Part shown: piece by piece, positions 1 to 8,031 of the stretch
How the letters are laid out: every line of letters starts with the position of its first letter
Numbering within the stretch: the first letter of the stretch is position 1
NCBI RefSeq assembly: GCF_020215645.1
Contig: NZ_CP084058.1
Location: 62,001-126,000, forward strand
Source of the DNA: Nonomuraea gerenzanensis
GTDB taxonomy: Bacteria > Actinomycetota > Actinomycetes > Streptosporangiales > Streptosporangiaceae
Reading direction: 5' to 3'
Length of the DNA stretch: 64,000 bases
Made by a program: the position numbers and the translations under genes
The notes under the pieces: model-generated
What the model saw: only the letters and a program-made list of their open reading frames with translations
Told to the model about the DNA's origin: nothing
The model's database searches: none

Positions 1-1012
1 CGACCTCTGGGAACGGCAGTGTGGCGTCGGACGCGTCAGTCTTCGTCTGGCGGTGCAGCAGCTTTCCACCGACGCGCTGGAGCTGCCAGCCGATTGTCAT
101 CTCGGCCTGGTCGAGATCGACGTCTTCCCAGCGCAGCCCGAGCGTTTCGCCCAGGCGCAGCCCGAGGACGAGCACCAAAACGTAGGCCGGGTACATCGGG
201 TCCTCGTTCATACGCGCTGACTCCAGGAAGGCCCGCGCCTCCTCGACGGACCAGGGCTTGACCTTGCGCTTGCGAGGCACCGACATCTTGACGTTGGCGG
301 CGACGTTGCGCGTCAGCGTCTCTTCACGCACCGCGTTACTCAGCGCGGCCCGCAGCGTCATATAGGCGTCGTGAACGGTCCACTCCGAGGGCAGCGACCG
401 GCAGCACTTGCCGACGGCGCAGCAATGCCGACGCCGCTTCGGGTTGATGTGACTCTCGGGTCGAGCGGCGTCCTTGCCCTGGTCGCAGCAGAGGCAGGAA
501 CGGCGCAGCTTGTTCAGCCAAGCTTGGACGTCCCGAACGGTCAGCTTGTCGAGCCGCTTGGAGCCGAGCGCTGGCGTGATGTAGAGCCGGGAGAACATCT
601 CGTAGTTCGCCACCGTCTTGGGCGCGAGGTTGGGTTCCACGACGTTCGTGAGCCAGTACGCCAGGTAGTCCGAGAGCTTCGGCGACTTGGTGACCACCGG
701 CCCCTTGCGAGCCAGCTCGTGAAGCTTGAGCCACTTCTCGTGGGTCTCCTCGCGGGTCTTGCCGTATGCCCACTTGCGGGTCTTCTTGCCTTCCGGCGTG
801 GTGACCCAGACGTATCCGGCCCAGCCGTTCTTGTACGGGAAGATCGAGCCCTCGTTGTTGGCTCGGGTGCGGCGGTTCTTACGCGGGCGCTCGGGCTCCT
901 CCGGGGAGGCGAGCGCGGTCTTGGACGGGACTACCACCTCAACCGGTTGGATACCGGCAAGAAGATCCGCAACCACGTCCGCCGGCTCGAAGCTCTCGGG
1001 ACTCACCGTCAT
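1..1012 (-). CDS. Tyrosine site-specific integrase, 3' end missing (window edge)
   Basis: Phage/ICE-type tyrosine recombinase that would integrate and excise the element ending at the tRNA-Ala copy near 3.0 kb. The frame stays open from an ATG at 1012 to the window edge and gives 337 residues. Residues about 55-75 look like an AP2-type arm-binding segment (NNEGSIFPYKNGWAGYVWV). Residues about 100-215 are the SAM-like core-binding domain, which carries a Cys-rich insertion (CLCC..HCCAVGKCC), a pattern common in actinomycete integrases. The catalytic domain starts near 260, and the first catalytic Arg is in LGLRLGETLGLRW (about residue 286). The H-x-x-R motif and the nucleophilic Tyr lie outside the window. 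The product and family are seen directly; the link to the att site is inference. Confidence 0.93.
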   Translation of the reverse strand, partial: MTVSPESFEPADVVADLLAGIQPVEVVVPSKTALASPEEPERPRKNRRTRANNEGSIFPYKNGWAGYVWVTTPEGKKTRKWAYGKTREETHEKWLKLHELARKGPVVTKSPKLSDYLAYWLTNVVEPNLAPKTVANYEMFSRLYITPALGSKRLDKLTVRDVQAWLNKLRRSCLCCDQGKDAARPESHINPKRRRHCCAVGKCCRSLPSEWTVHDAYMTLRAALSNAVREETLTRNVAANVKMSVPRKRKVKPWSVEEARAFLESARMNEDPMYPAYVLVLVLGLRLGETLGLRWEDVDLDQAEMTIGWQLQRVGGKLLHRQTKTDASDATLPFPEV

Positions 1013-1049
1013 CTTGACCTAAGCCGCTGACCTATACCGATCACACTAA

Positions 1050-1075
1050 CCCCGACTAGCCGTCCTGCGTCGGGG
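1050..1075. promoter_or_regulatory. Inverted repeat upstream of the integrase
   Basis: Arms CCCCGAC and GTCGGGG are separated by 12 nt, 38 bp upstream of the integrase start. It could be a recombinase or regulator binding site or a weak transcription stop between the divergent genes. The rest of the 300-bp gap to the ATPase gene shows no excisionase-like reading frame. Confidence 0.35.
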
Positions 1076-1312
1076 TCCGCTGTTGCGCGCTGGCTCAGGT
1101 GGCTATTTTCCGGTCAGAGCGCCGGGAATGCGATGACTGTGCTCAGCGCGACAGTGCCGGCCGGAAGCAGCGAACCTTTCAGGCTCCTTGGCCATCGCCC
1201 TGGTCGCAGCGTGATTGCGATGTCGATGTTCGGGCCGGTGACATGGAGTTTGACGGTTTTCGTCGAAGTAAGCTTAGACAGAATCCGTCGTGGTCGGCGC
1301 GTGGGAGGTCGG

Positions 1313-2818
1313 ATGAGGAAGAGCCCGCTCAGCAAGCCGGACGACGTGGTCGACCGGGGCCGGGAGTGGAGTCTGCTGGCGGACTTTCTCACCGATCCGG
1401 ATCCCGCGATGCGGCTCGGCATCGTGTCGGGGCGTCGACGGCACGGGAAGTCCTACCTTTTGCAGGCGCTGTCCGAGCAGGTCGGCGGCTTGTACGTGAC
1501 GGCGGTCCGGGAGGAGGGACGGCTGCCGGCGATCCGACGGTTCAGCGATGCGGTCGCCACCCATGCTGGTCTGCGTCCGGGGAGTCTGCGTCTGACCGAC
1601 TGGCGTGATGTTCTATCCAACGCGCTTGATGTGACGGCTCGTTCGCCGCATCCGCTTCTGGTGATCGATGAGTTGCCGTATCTGCTTCAGCACTCGCCTG
1701 AGATCCCGGGGCTGCTTCAGCAGGTCTACGACGAGCGCCAACGCGGTGCACGGCCGGACGCCGGCCCCGGGCCGCGGCTGATCCTGTGCGGTTCCGCGAT
1801 GAGCGTTATGCACGAACTGCTCTCGGGTACCAAGCCGCTGCGCGGCCGTGCCGTGGTCGATCTGCGCCTAGGAGCCTTCGACTACCGAGACAGCCGGGCT
1901 TTCTGGCAGATCGAGGACCTGTTGACCGCACTGAAGGTCCACGCGGTTCTCGGCGGGGCTCCCGGGTACCGGCCGGTGGCGGCCCGGCCGCACCCGGACG
2001 ACGGCTTCGACATCTGGCTCACCCGCACCCTGCTTGACCCGGGCCGGGCAGTTTACTCGCGGACCGAGACCGAGTACCTGCTGCGTGAGGACCCGCGGAT
2101 CACGCAGCACACCCTGTACTACGACATCCTCACCGCGATCGCCCAGGGTGCCACCACTCCCAGCAAGATCGGCGCGGCCCTCGAACGCCCGCGCAACGCC
2201 GTCGCCCACCCGCTGGGCGTCCTGGAGTCCACCGGCTACGTCCGGCGCGAGCAGGACGTCCTGCGCGTCCGGCACCCGGTCATCACGCTCGCTGACCCGG
2301 TCATCCGCTTCAACCAGCTGATCACCATGCCGCAGGCCACCGCAGTTGAGCAGGGATTCGCCGAGCAGGTGTGGCAGCAGGCCTCCCCGACCTTCAACTC
2401 CAAGATCCTCGGCCCGCACTTCGAAGATCTCGCCCGTGACTTCACCCGCCGCTACGCCCACACTCTGCTTCCCGGTGGGCTTCTGGGTCCGGTCGGCACC
2501 ACCGAGGTCGCCGACCCCGCAGCCCGTACCAAGCACGAGATCGATGTCATTGCCCTGGCTGCAGGCGAGCGCCCACAGGCCCCACGGGCGAGGATCGCGC
2601 TCCTGGGTGAGGCTAAGGCAACCGTCGCCCGCCGGGGGACCGGCGACCTGGAGCGCCTGGAGCGAATCCGCAGCCTGCTCACCGATCAGGGGTACGACAC
2701 CACGGGTACCACACTGGCCCTGTACTCCCTGCACGGCTTCTACCCCGACCTGACCGAGCAGGCCGCCCGCCGCGACGACCTCCTTCTGGTCGACCTGCCT
2801 ACCCTCTACGGGAGCTGA
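1313..2818 (+). CDS. STAND/archaeal-type ATPase with DUF234-like C-terminus
   Basis: P-loop ATPase of about 501 residues. The ATG at 1313 follows a good ribosome site (GGGAGG); the frame is open further upstream but without a better start. Walker A is GRRRHGKS at residues 40-47 and Walker B is LLVIDELPYLL near 115-123. A winged-helix-like part (about 265-330) contains the NAVAHPLGVLESTGYVRRE stretch typical of this family. The C-terminal region (about 390-500) carries EIDVIAL and LLGEAKAT, a D...ExK arrangement like the PD-(D/E)XK nuclease fold of DUF234 proteins. The gene sits between an integrase and the att site, so it is probable cargo of the mobile element. The family is well supported. 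The cellular role (defence, element maintenance or toxin) is unknown. Confidence 0.85.
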   Translation: MRKSPLSKPDDVVDRGREWSLLADFLTDPDPAMRLGIVSGRRRHGKSYLLQALSEQVGGLYVTAVREEGRLPAIRRFSDAVATHAGLRPGSLRLTDWRDVLSNALDVTARSPHPLLVIDELPYLLQHSPEIPGLLQQVYDERQRGARPDAGPGPRLILCGSAMSVMHELLSGTKPLRGRAVVDLRLGAFDYRDSRAFWQIEDLLTALKVHAVLGGAPGYRPVAARPHPDDGFDIWLTRTLLDPGRAVYSRTETEYLLREDPRITQHTLYYDILTAIAQGATTPSKIGAALERPRNAVAHPLGVLESTGYVRREQDVLRVRHPVITLADPVIRFNQLITMPQATAVEQGFAEQVWQQASPTFNSKILGPHFEDLARDFTRRYAHTLLPGGLLGPVGTTEVADPAARTKHEIDVIALAAGERPQAPRARIALLGEAKATVARRGTGDLERLERIRSLLTDQGYDTTGTTLALYSLHGFYPDLTEQAARRDDLLLVDLPTLYGS

Positions 2819-2957
2819 TGGGGGTCACCAAGGGCCGTCCGGGGGGCTCTATGTACAGCAGCAGGTACAGCAACATCGGCTTACGTGATCACATGCCATG
2901 ACCCGTACCTGCCGCCTGGCCAGGACGAATGCCTCTCCACGGGGTGATCGGCTCCCA

Positions 2958-3002
2958 TTTGCAAGCAGGAAGTGAGGAGTTCGAATCTCCTAGGCTCCAC
3001 CA
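2958..3002 (+). repeat. att site: 3' half of tRNA-Ala(TGC)
   Basis: The sequence begins in an anticodon loop TTTGCAA (anticodon TGC). It then gives the anticodon 3' stem GCAGG, a T arm AGGAG-TTCGAAT-CTCCT, the acceptor strand AGGCTCC and ACCA. The 5' half of the tRNA is absent: the five bases before the loop do not pair with GCAGG. This is the expected duplicated half-tRNA left at one end of an element that integrates into a tRNA gene. The intact tRNA-Ala should lie off the window to the left, at the other end of the element. Confidence 0.85.
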
Positions 3003-3008
3003 GCAACA

Positions 3009-3046
3009 ACGCACCCCCACCTAAGATCACTTAGTGGGGGGTGCGT
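3009..3046. terminator. Hairpin after the half-tRNA
   Basis: Ten base pairs (ACGCACCCCC / GGGGGTGCGT), a 2-nt internal mismatch, then five pairs (CTAAG/CTTAG) around the loop ATCA. It lies 6 bp after the tRNA CCA, where a terminator of the original tRNA gene is expected. The stretch 3047-3218 holds only the end of a short minus-strand open frame (stop at 3061) with coding-like codon use. It has no clear start and no recognised relatives, and may be a gene remnant. Confidence 0.7.
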
Positions 3047-3218
3047 GACTTACTGAGTGACTACGCCTCGTCTTGCGCTGGGTAAATGCCGTCCATGGCC
3101 TCCGCCCCCTCCAGCAGCACGGGCTGAAGCTGGAATCGGTAGACCGTCTCCGTCACCACGGTGTCCCCGTGACCCTGGCCCGCTTCCCCTCCGGGCGGGT
3201 CGACGGCAGACGGGCAGA

Positions 3219-3569
3219 TCAGGCAGGCGGAGGTGTGCTGGAGGTGCCGGCGAACGCGTGGAAGGCGTCGAGCATCTCGCCGAGGTTCAAGGGACCGCAT
3301 GCGCCGTGAAACTGGGCACCGTCGCTCCACACATGAACCCAGCCATCGTCAGAGCGATCTACTTCCATCCGGTCCTTGGAAACTCCCTCCAGTGAAGTAC
3401 CTACGAGGTCGATCTCCAGCCTCCAGCCAGGGTTGTCGAGAGTGTCGATAGTGACTCCGTAGCCATGTTCCCAGTCACCGTCACATTGGGAGGCGTACCA
3501 AGTCTGGAGGTAGCTGAGGGCATCAGAGATCACGTCGAGAGTCTGCCACCCGTGCCGTTGGCGTGCCAT
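3219..3569 (-). CDS. Imm53-family immunity protein
   Basis: Protein of 116 residues that closely follows the Imm53 pattern seen in polymorphic-toxin immunity proteins. It has LSYLQTWYASQCDGDWEHGYG at the N-terminus, TLDNPGWRLEIDLVGT in the middle and an acidic Trp-containing stretch (DDGWVHVW). Such proteins bind and neutralise a cognate secreted nuclease or other toxin in the cytoplasm. No toxin, WXG100 or Rhs-like gene is adjacent, so this is an orphan immunity gene, possibly acquired to resist a competitor. It lies about 220 bp outside the att site of the neighbouring element. Family assignment rests on recalled motif similarity. Confidence 0.75.
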   Translation of the reverse strand: MARQRHGWQTLDVISDALSYLQTWYASQCDGDWEHGYGVTIDTLDNPGWRLEIDLVGTSLEGVSKDRMEVDRSDDGWVHVWSDGAQFHGACGPLNLGEMLDAFHAFAGTSSTPPPA

Positions 3570-3717
3570 TAAGGGGTGGTCAACAGGGGTTACTCTCGGT
3601 CACTGGCGGACCGCCTGCCGGCCAGGTCGAGGTGGTCGCCCATGGTGACCCGCCCCGGCGGCAATGGCCTGCTCCCTGCGCAGACCCAGCAGCGTCGCGC
3701 GCCGATCCAGCGAACTG

Positions 3718-4128
3718 TCAGGTGGCGGCGGGTGGTGCTGGCTGCGACGGTGTGCAGGGGGCCGGGAGTGTGGGGGCGAACCACGTTCTTGCCGAAGGAA
3801 GCAGGAGCAGAGTCACGATGAGCGCCGCCCAGGGTGCGCTGAGAACCCACGTCAGGGTGTCTTCGAAGAGGAAGTGGATGAAGTCGAGCACAGGGATGGA
3901 GAGCTGGACGGCGATGGCGGCGTGACGGACCCGCGGGCGGCGGGTGTGCATCTGGTTCGCCAACCAACCGGTGGCGAGTGGTGGGAGGTAGAAGGGGGCG
4001 TAGAGCAGGTCGTCAAGAATGTCGTCGGAGCCGAGGGCCGGCCCCAGGATGAGCAGGACGATGCTGAGCATGGCGAGTGTCGCCTGGAGCCAGATCAGGT
4101 TCCGGGCGATCTTTACAGACAGGGGCAT
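3718..4128 (-). CDS. Small four-helix membrane protein of unknown function
   Basis: 136 residues with four hydrophobic segments (about 9-29, 40-56, 70-90 and 97-115) and a short Pro/Ala-rich cytoplasmic tail. Codon use is typical of the genome. No motif identifies a family. It stands alone between the Imm53 gene and the APH-family gene, with gaps of about 150 and 240 bp that contain nothing recognisable. Confidence 0.6.
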   Translation of the reverse strand: MPLSVKIARNLIWLQATLAMLSIVLLILGPALGSDDILDDLLYAPFYLPPLATGWLANQMHTRRPRVRHAAIAVQLSIPVLDFIHFLFEDTLTWVLSAPWAALIVTLLLLPSARTWFAPTLPAPCTPSQPAPPAAT

Positions 4129-4366
4129 GATGGGGGGTGCCTTCAGTTATCGGGAGTACGGTGGAGCTTGCCGTGGGCGGCTCCGCCGTACCAATGGTTC
4201 CATTGCTTCTGGGTCGCGAGCCTCCACAGCTTCGGTCACACCGCCTTACCCACAGGAGCACATCGGCGCGGCTGGATGGCTGTGCTGATGACCGTTGATG
4301 GATCGTCCCGTGCCACAGGGCCGGCTGAGTGACTGCTCTTCGATCACGTGCAGCGCACGGCTTCGT

Positions 4367-5254
4367 CTATCCGATGAGTGCCTCGGTGATCTGACGGGTG
4401 GTCTGCGCGGCGACCCTCGGCTCAACGGCCGCATAGGTGGTGTAGGCGTTCAGCCCGGTGGCAAGGGCCCAGCCGCGCCCCCTGGTCCAGGTGGCGTCGT
4501 CCACCTCGAGTGCGGCGCGGAAGATGGCCCGGCTGCCGGCCGACATCAAGGTGAAGGCGATGATCAGGTCGCAGGCCGGATCACCCACGCCGAGCCCGCC
4601 GAAGTCGATGACCGCGCTGAGGCGGCCGTCCACGGTCAGCAGGTTGCCGGTGTGGAAGTCGCCGTGGAACCAGACCGGAGGGCGATCCCAGCCCGGGGCG
4701 CTCAGGGCCGCGTTCCACAGCTCGGTCATGGCAGTGGTGTCGAAGACGTCGCCGACCTCTGCGATGGCGGCCCGCGTCGCGCGATCCCGATCCGACAACG
4801 GCCGGCCGGCGAGATCTTCGCGGGTGGCCTGCTCGGAGCCGAACTGCTGCAGGGCGGACAGGAACTCCGCCAGTCGCACCGCGGCCGCCGACGAGTCGGC
4901 CAGTGCCTCGACGGTCGCCACCTCGCCCTCCAGCCACCGGGACACCGCCCACCGCCACGGATAGCCGAAGTCGGGCTCGCCGACCCCTACCGGCACCGGG
5001 ATGGCCAGGGGCAGTCGTGGGGCGAGCCGGGGCAGCCACTCGAGTTCCTTCTCGGCCTGTCCGATGGCGCCGGCGTGGCGGGGCAGCCGGACGGACAGCC
5101 GCTCGCCCAGCCGGTAGATCACATGGTCCGAGCCGGCCGGATCGAGCAGCTCCAGAGGCAACGCGGACCACTGTGGGAACTGCGTATCGACCAGCCTCCT
5201 GACCAGGGCGGCGTTGATCGTGGGGCGGGTGTCCGTGGTTCTCACGGTTGCCAA
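4367..5254 (-). CDS. Aminoglycoside phosphotransferase-family kinase
   Basis: Cytoplasmic small-molecule kinase of 295 residues. The Brenner catalytic motif HGDFHTGN is at 197-204, and the metal-binding IDFGGLGVGDPACD begins at 216. The first part (about 45-60, VIYRLGERLSVRLPRH) matches the N-lobe of APH enzymes of the MphA/APH(3') superfamily. A TTG start at 5254 is favoured because AGGAG lies six bases upstream; a GTG three codons later is possible. The natural substrate cannot be read from the sequence. Enzymes of this group modify aminoglycosides, macrolides or primary metabolites, so resistance is only a possibility. It is divergent from the peptidase gene at 5468. Confidence 0.87.
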   Translation of the reverse strand: MATVRTTDTRPTINAALVRRLVDTQFPQWSALPLELLDPAGSDHVIYRLGERLSVRLPRHAGAIGQAEKELEWLPRLAPRLPLAIPVPVGVGEPDFGYPWRWAVSRWLEGEVATVEALADSSAAAVRLAEFLSALQQFGSEQATREDLAGRPLSDRDRATRAAIAEVGDVFDTTAMTELWNAALSAPGWDRPPVWFHGDFHTGNLLTVDGRLSAVIDFGGLGVGDPACDLIIAFTLMSAGSRAIFRAALEVDDATWTRGRGWALATGLNAYTTYAAVEPRVAAQTTRQITEALIG

Positions 5255-5303
5255 GAGCAGCTCCTGCGATCGGCCCGCGTCGTGTGGCGGGCGGCTGGAC
5301 CAT

Positions 5304-5317
5304 CACAGTGCACTGTG
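5304..5317. promoter_or_regulatory. Perfect 14-bp palindrome between divergent genes
   Basis: CACAGTGCACTGTG lies in the 213-bp gap between the APH-family gene and the M20 peptidase gene. A perfect palindrome in a divergent promoter region suggests an operator, but no regulator is encoded next to it. Confidence 0.4.
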
Positions 5318-5467
5318 GCCTGCCTGTCGACCGGATTTTCCCGGCCGAGCTGGCTGGCCGCCAGGAACCGGGGGCTCGGGGTCGTGGAGGCTGGCAACCG
5401 GCTTCCGGCGGGGCCGGGGCGCGCTCGCCGCACATGAGAGGTGCGGCGATTGCGCCAGTATTACCGC

Positions 5468-6886
5468 ATGGACCATCAGAAACTTCGCGAATCGATCAGT
5501 GAGGCCTGGGCGACGGACGTGCTGCCCAGTCTCTCCGGGTTGATCGAGATTCCCGCCGTGTCCGCCGCCTACGACGCCGCCTGGGAGGAGCACGGTCACC
5601 TGCGGGCCGCCGTCGAGCACGTGCGGGGCTGGGTGGCGTCGCGGGGCCTGCCCGGCGCGCGGTGCGACGTCGTTCAGCTGGACGGCCGCGCCCCGCTCCT
5701 GTTCGTGGACGTGCCCGCGACGCCGGGCGCGGCGGCGACCGGGACCGTGCTGCTGTACGGGCACCTCGACAAGCAGCCGCCGCTCGGTGACTGGTCGGCG
5801 GGCCTGGGCCCGTGGCAACCGGTGATCCGCGACGGCCGGCTCTACGGCCGTGGTGCCGCCGACGACGGGTACTCGGGTTACGCCGCCACGACCGCACTGG
5901 AGGCCGTACGCGGGGCAGGCGGCGAACACGCCCGCGCGGTCCTGCTGCTGGAGACCGGTGAGGAGTCCGGCAGCCCGGACCTGCCCGCCTACCTGGAGCA
6001 GCTCGCCGACCGGCTCGGCGAGGTGTCGCTGGTGGTCTGCCTGGACGGGGGCGGCGGAGACTACGAGCGGCTGTGGCTGACCTCCAGCCTGCGCGGCGCG
6101 GTGCAGGCGACCGTCACGGTGCGCGTCCTTGAGACGGGCGTCCACTCGGGGCTCGGAAGTGGCATCGTGCCGAGCTCGTTCCGGGTCATGCGTCAGTTGC
6201 TCGATCGGGTGGAGGACGCGGAGACCGGCGAGGTGAAGCTGGCCGAGATGGTGGTGCCCATCCCGGAGGAACGGCGCGCGGAGGCGGCGCGGCTGGTCGC
6301 GCTCCACCCGGAGGTCGCCGTGCCGCAGCTCCCGCTGCTGCCGGGAATGAGGCGAGCCTCCGACGATGACGTCGAGGTCGTCCTCAACAACACCTGGCGG
6401 CCGACGCTGTCCGTGACCGGCGCCGGCGGGCTCCCGGACCCCGCGGTGGCGGGTGCCGTGCTGCGGGCCTGGACCTCCTTCCGGCTGAGCTTCCGCCTGC
6501 CTCCCTCGGCCGACGCCGAGGCGGCGCGGGTCGCGCTGGAGAGGGTCCTCACGACCGACGTGCCGTACGGGGCGCAGGTCGAGGTCGGCGACTTCATGGT
6601 TCTGAACGGCTGGCACGCGCCGGCGCCGGACGCGTGGCTGGCCTCGGCGTTGCAGGAGGTCGGTGAGCAGGTGTTCGGGAAGCCGTGTCAGAGCCTGGGC
6701 ATCGGTGGCGGGATTCCGTTCATGGAGATGCTCGGCAGGCGGTATCCGGAGGCGCAGTTCGTCGTCACGGGTGCGCTGGGTGCCGACTCCAACGCGCACG
6801 TACCGGATGAATGGCTGCATCTCCCGTTCGCCGTACAGGTGACCGAAGCGGTTGCGCGGCTCCTCGACGCGCACGCACGGGGCTGA
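5468..6886 (+). CDS. M20-family metallopeptidase (dipeptidase-like)
   Basis: Zinc-dependent exopeptidase of 472 residues, cytoplasmic by lack of a signal peptide. Metal-ligand motifs are LLYGHLDKQP (first His and Asp), GRGAADDGYSG (bridging Asp) and LLETGEESGSPD (catalytic and metal Glu). A dimerisation domain with TGVHSGLGSG follows, then a C-terminal motif (LGIGGGIPFME..). This pattern fits the carnosinase-like dipeptidase/deacylase branch of M20. The ATG at 5468 has no ribosome site and TATTAC sits just upstream, so it may be leaderless. A GTG at 5441 would add nine residues. The substrate (dipeptide or N-acyl amino acid) is unknown. Confidence 0.88.
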   Translation: MDHQKLRESISEAWATDVLPSLSGLIEIPAVSAAYDAAWEEHGHLRAAVEHVRGWVASRGLPGARCDVVQLDGRAPLLFVDVPATPGAAATGTVLLYGHLDKQPPLGDWSAGLGPWQPVIRDGRLYGRGAADDGYSGYAATTALEAVRGAGGEHARAVLLLETGEESGSPDLPAYLEQLADRLGEVSLVVCLDGGGGDYERLWLTSSLRGAVQATVTVRVLETGVHSGLGSGIVPSSFRVMRQLLDRVEDAETGEVKLAEMVVPIPEERRAEAARLVALHPEVAVPQLPLLPGMRRASDDDVEVVLNNTWRPTLSVTGAGGLPDPAVAGAVLRAWTSFRLSFRLPPSADAEAARVALERVLTTDVPYGAQVEVGDFMVLNGWHAPAPDAWLASALQEVGEQVFGKPCQSLGIGGGIPFMEMLGRRYPEAQFVVTGALGADSNAHVPDEWLHLPFAVQVTEAVARLLDAHARG

Positions 6887-6889
6887 TCA

Positions 6890-6904
6890 CTCAGGACGCC
6901 TGAG
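6890..6904. terminator. Short hairpin after the M20 peptidase
   Basis: CTCAGG-ACG-CCTGAG starts four bases after the peptidase stop codon. It is a weak stem with no T-run, so its role as a terminator is tentative. Confidence 0.4.
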
Positions 6905-6962
6905 CGACCGCATCCGTCCTTCCCGCTTCCTCACGGGCAGGTCGACGGTGATGCGGTGATCA

Positions 6963-7136
6963 CTAAGGGGAGATGTACGTCCGCACGCGGATGTGTCCGG
7001 CGATGTTGTCGCAGCAGCTGTCGAACCCGCTGTGGCGGGGGCATTCGACCTCTTGTGAACCAGGGCAGAAGTAGATGTCCGGGCAGCCGCAGTCGGAGAA
7101 ACGCGGCAGGGGATCGGGCGGGGTCAGAGCGGTCAC
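6963..7136 (-). CDS. Small Cys-rich protein (57 aa), putative zinc-binding
   Basis: The frame has strong codon bias and a Cys/His-rich core: SDCGCPDIYFCPG, then VECPRHSGFDSCC. These resemble zinc-binding knuckles. A GTG at 7136 (VTALTPPDPLPRF..) is the simplest start; the frame is open to 7289, but the upstream part is Arg/Pro-rich and not convincing. I recall similar short actinomycete proteins of unknown function. It is convergent with the M20 gene and divergent from the secreted protein at 7307. Function is unknown. Confidence 0.5.
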   Translation of the reverse strand: MTALTPPDPLPRFSDCGCPDIYFCPGSQEVECPRHSGFDSCCDNIAGHIRVRTYISP

Positions 7137-7306
7137 CTGCTCAGAATGCAGGTTCGGGACGGCCGCCGCGGGCTTCGGCCGCGCCTGCGTCGGCACAGCC
7201 CGGTCGGTCAGGTCACGTGTACCGAAGATGTTCTGCGCGTATTCCGCCCTACGGCACTGTGGCAGGCGACTACTCAGTTGCGGCGACACCGGAGATGGGA
7301 AGGCTC

Positions 7307-7750
7307 ATGCGCAGAGGACAACGGCTCGCGTGGTTCATGGCGTCGGCGATGCTCGCTTCCGGAATGGTGGCCGGAGGCGGCGGGATGCCGGCCGCCGGCG
7401 CCGACACGGTCAAGCCGTACCTCTACTGGTCGCAGACCAGGGGGCAATGTGGTGGTGTGTGGACGAACTACCTCGGGACGCGGACCTTCGACCCGAATGC
7501 GCACAGCGTCAAGCGGCTGAAGAAGACCGAGACGACGTCGAGCAGCATGACGAAGATCTACAACCAGAACGGTGTGCGTACGGCCAAGGTGTACGACGTG
7601 TGCACGAACGGATACATCATCCGCAAGTTCAACCCGAGCGTTTATAAGCACCGGTCCATCAAGGTGAGCTACGTCTGTTACGCCGGTCGTTGCCGGGTCA
7701 CCAGCACCCTCTACGGCAAATGGCTGAACGGGACCGGCAAGCCGATGTAG
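7307..7750 (+). CDS. Secreted protein of unknown function
   Basis: 147 residues. A Sec signal peptide (RRGQRLAWFMASAMLASGMVAG, cleavage near AGA-DT) precedes a mature part of about 110 residues with five Cys (RGQCGG, YDVCTNG, VCYAGRC) and several Tyr and Trp. These features suggest a small disulfide-stabilised extracellular protein. The ATG at 7307 follows GGGAAGG; an ATG at 7295 is also possible. No family is recognised. The 170 bp upstream contain the promoter region shared with the minus-strand Cys-rich gene. Confidence 0.7.
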   Translation: MRRGQRLAWFMASAMLASGMVAGGGGMPAAGADTVKPYLYWSQTRGQCGGVWTNYLGTRTFDPNAHSVKRLKKTETTSSSMTKIYNQNGVRTAKVYDVCTNGYIIRKFNPSVYKHRSIKVSYVCYAGRCRVTSTLYGKWLNGTGKPM

Positions 7751-8031
7751 CGAATCATTCCGCCCTCTCGCCGTCGCGTGTCTGCGGACGGTGCGGGGGC
7801 GGCTGGCGTTCGCGTGGGCCGTCAGCATGCGGGGCTCGGTCACGGGCTTTGCGGCGTCGCGCCGGTATGAGCGCGATGGGAGCCTTCAGGAGGTCCGCGC
7901 TGCTACGTGAGGGAGATCCAGCTCGACGGGATTCCTTAGTGTGTCACGCGAGTCGAGGGCGATGAGTTTCGCGGTGGGTGCCGGTCTGTATCGCCGTACA
8001 GGCGAGCAACCGTACGCGAGGAGAGACCATC

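Noticed and set aside
19..1030. Several plus-strand open frames at the left edge
   Set aside because: They are antisense to an integrase frame that is open across the window edge and shows family motifs.
2958..3002. Functional tRNA-Ala gene
   Set aside because: There is no D arm, no 5' acceptor strand and no 5' anticodon stem. Only the 3' half is present.
3061..3330. 89-codon minus-strand frame after the half-tRNA
   Set aside because: Only the last 40 codons look coding and the upstream part overlaps the Imm53 gene in another frame. It is treated as a possible remnant, not a gene.
7751..8031. Small plus-strand frame between the secreted protein and the reductase
   Set aside because: Arg/Gly/Ser-rich composition, no ribosome site and no motif.
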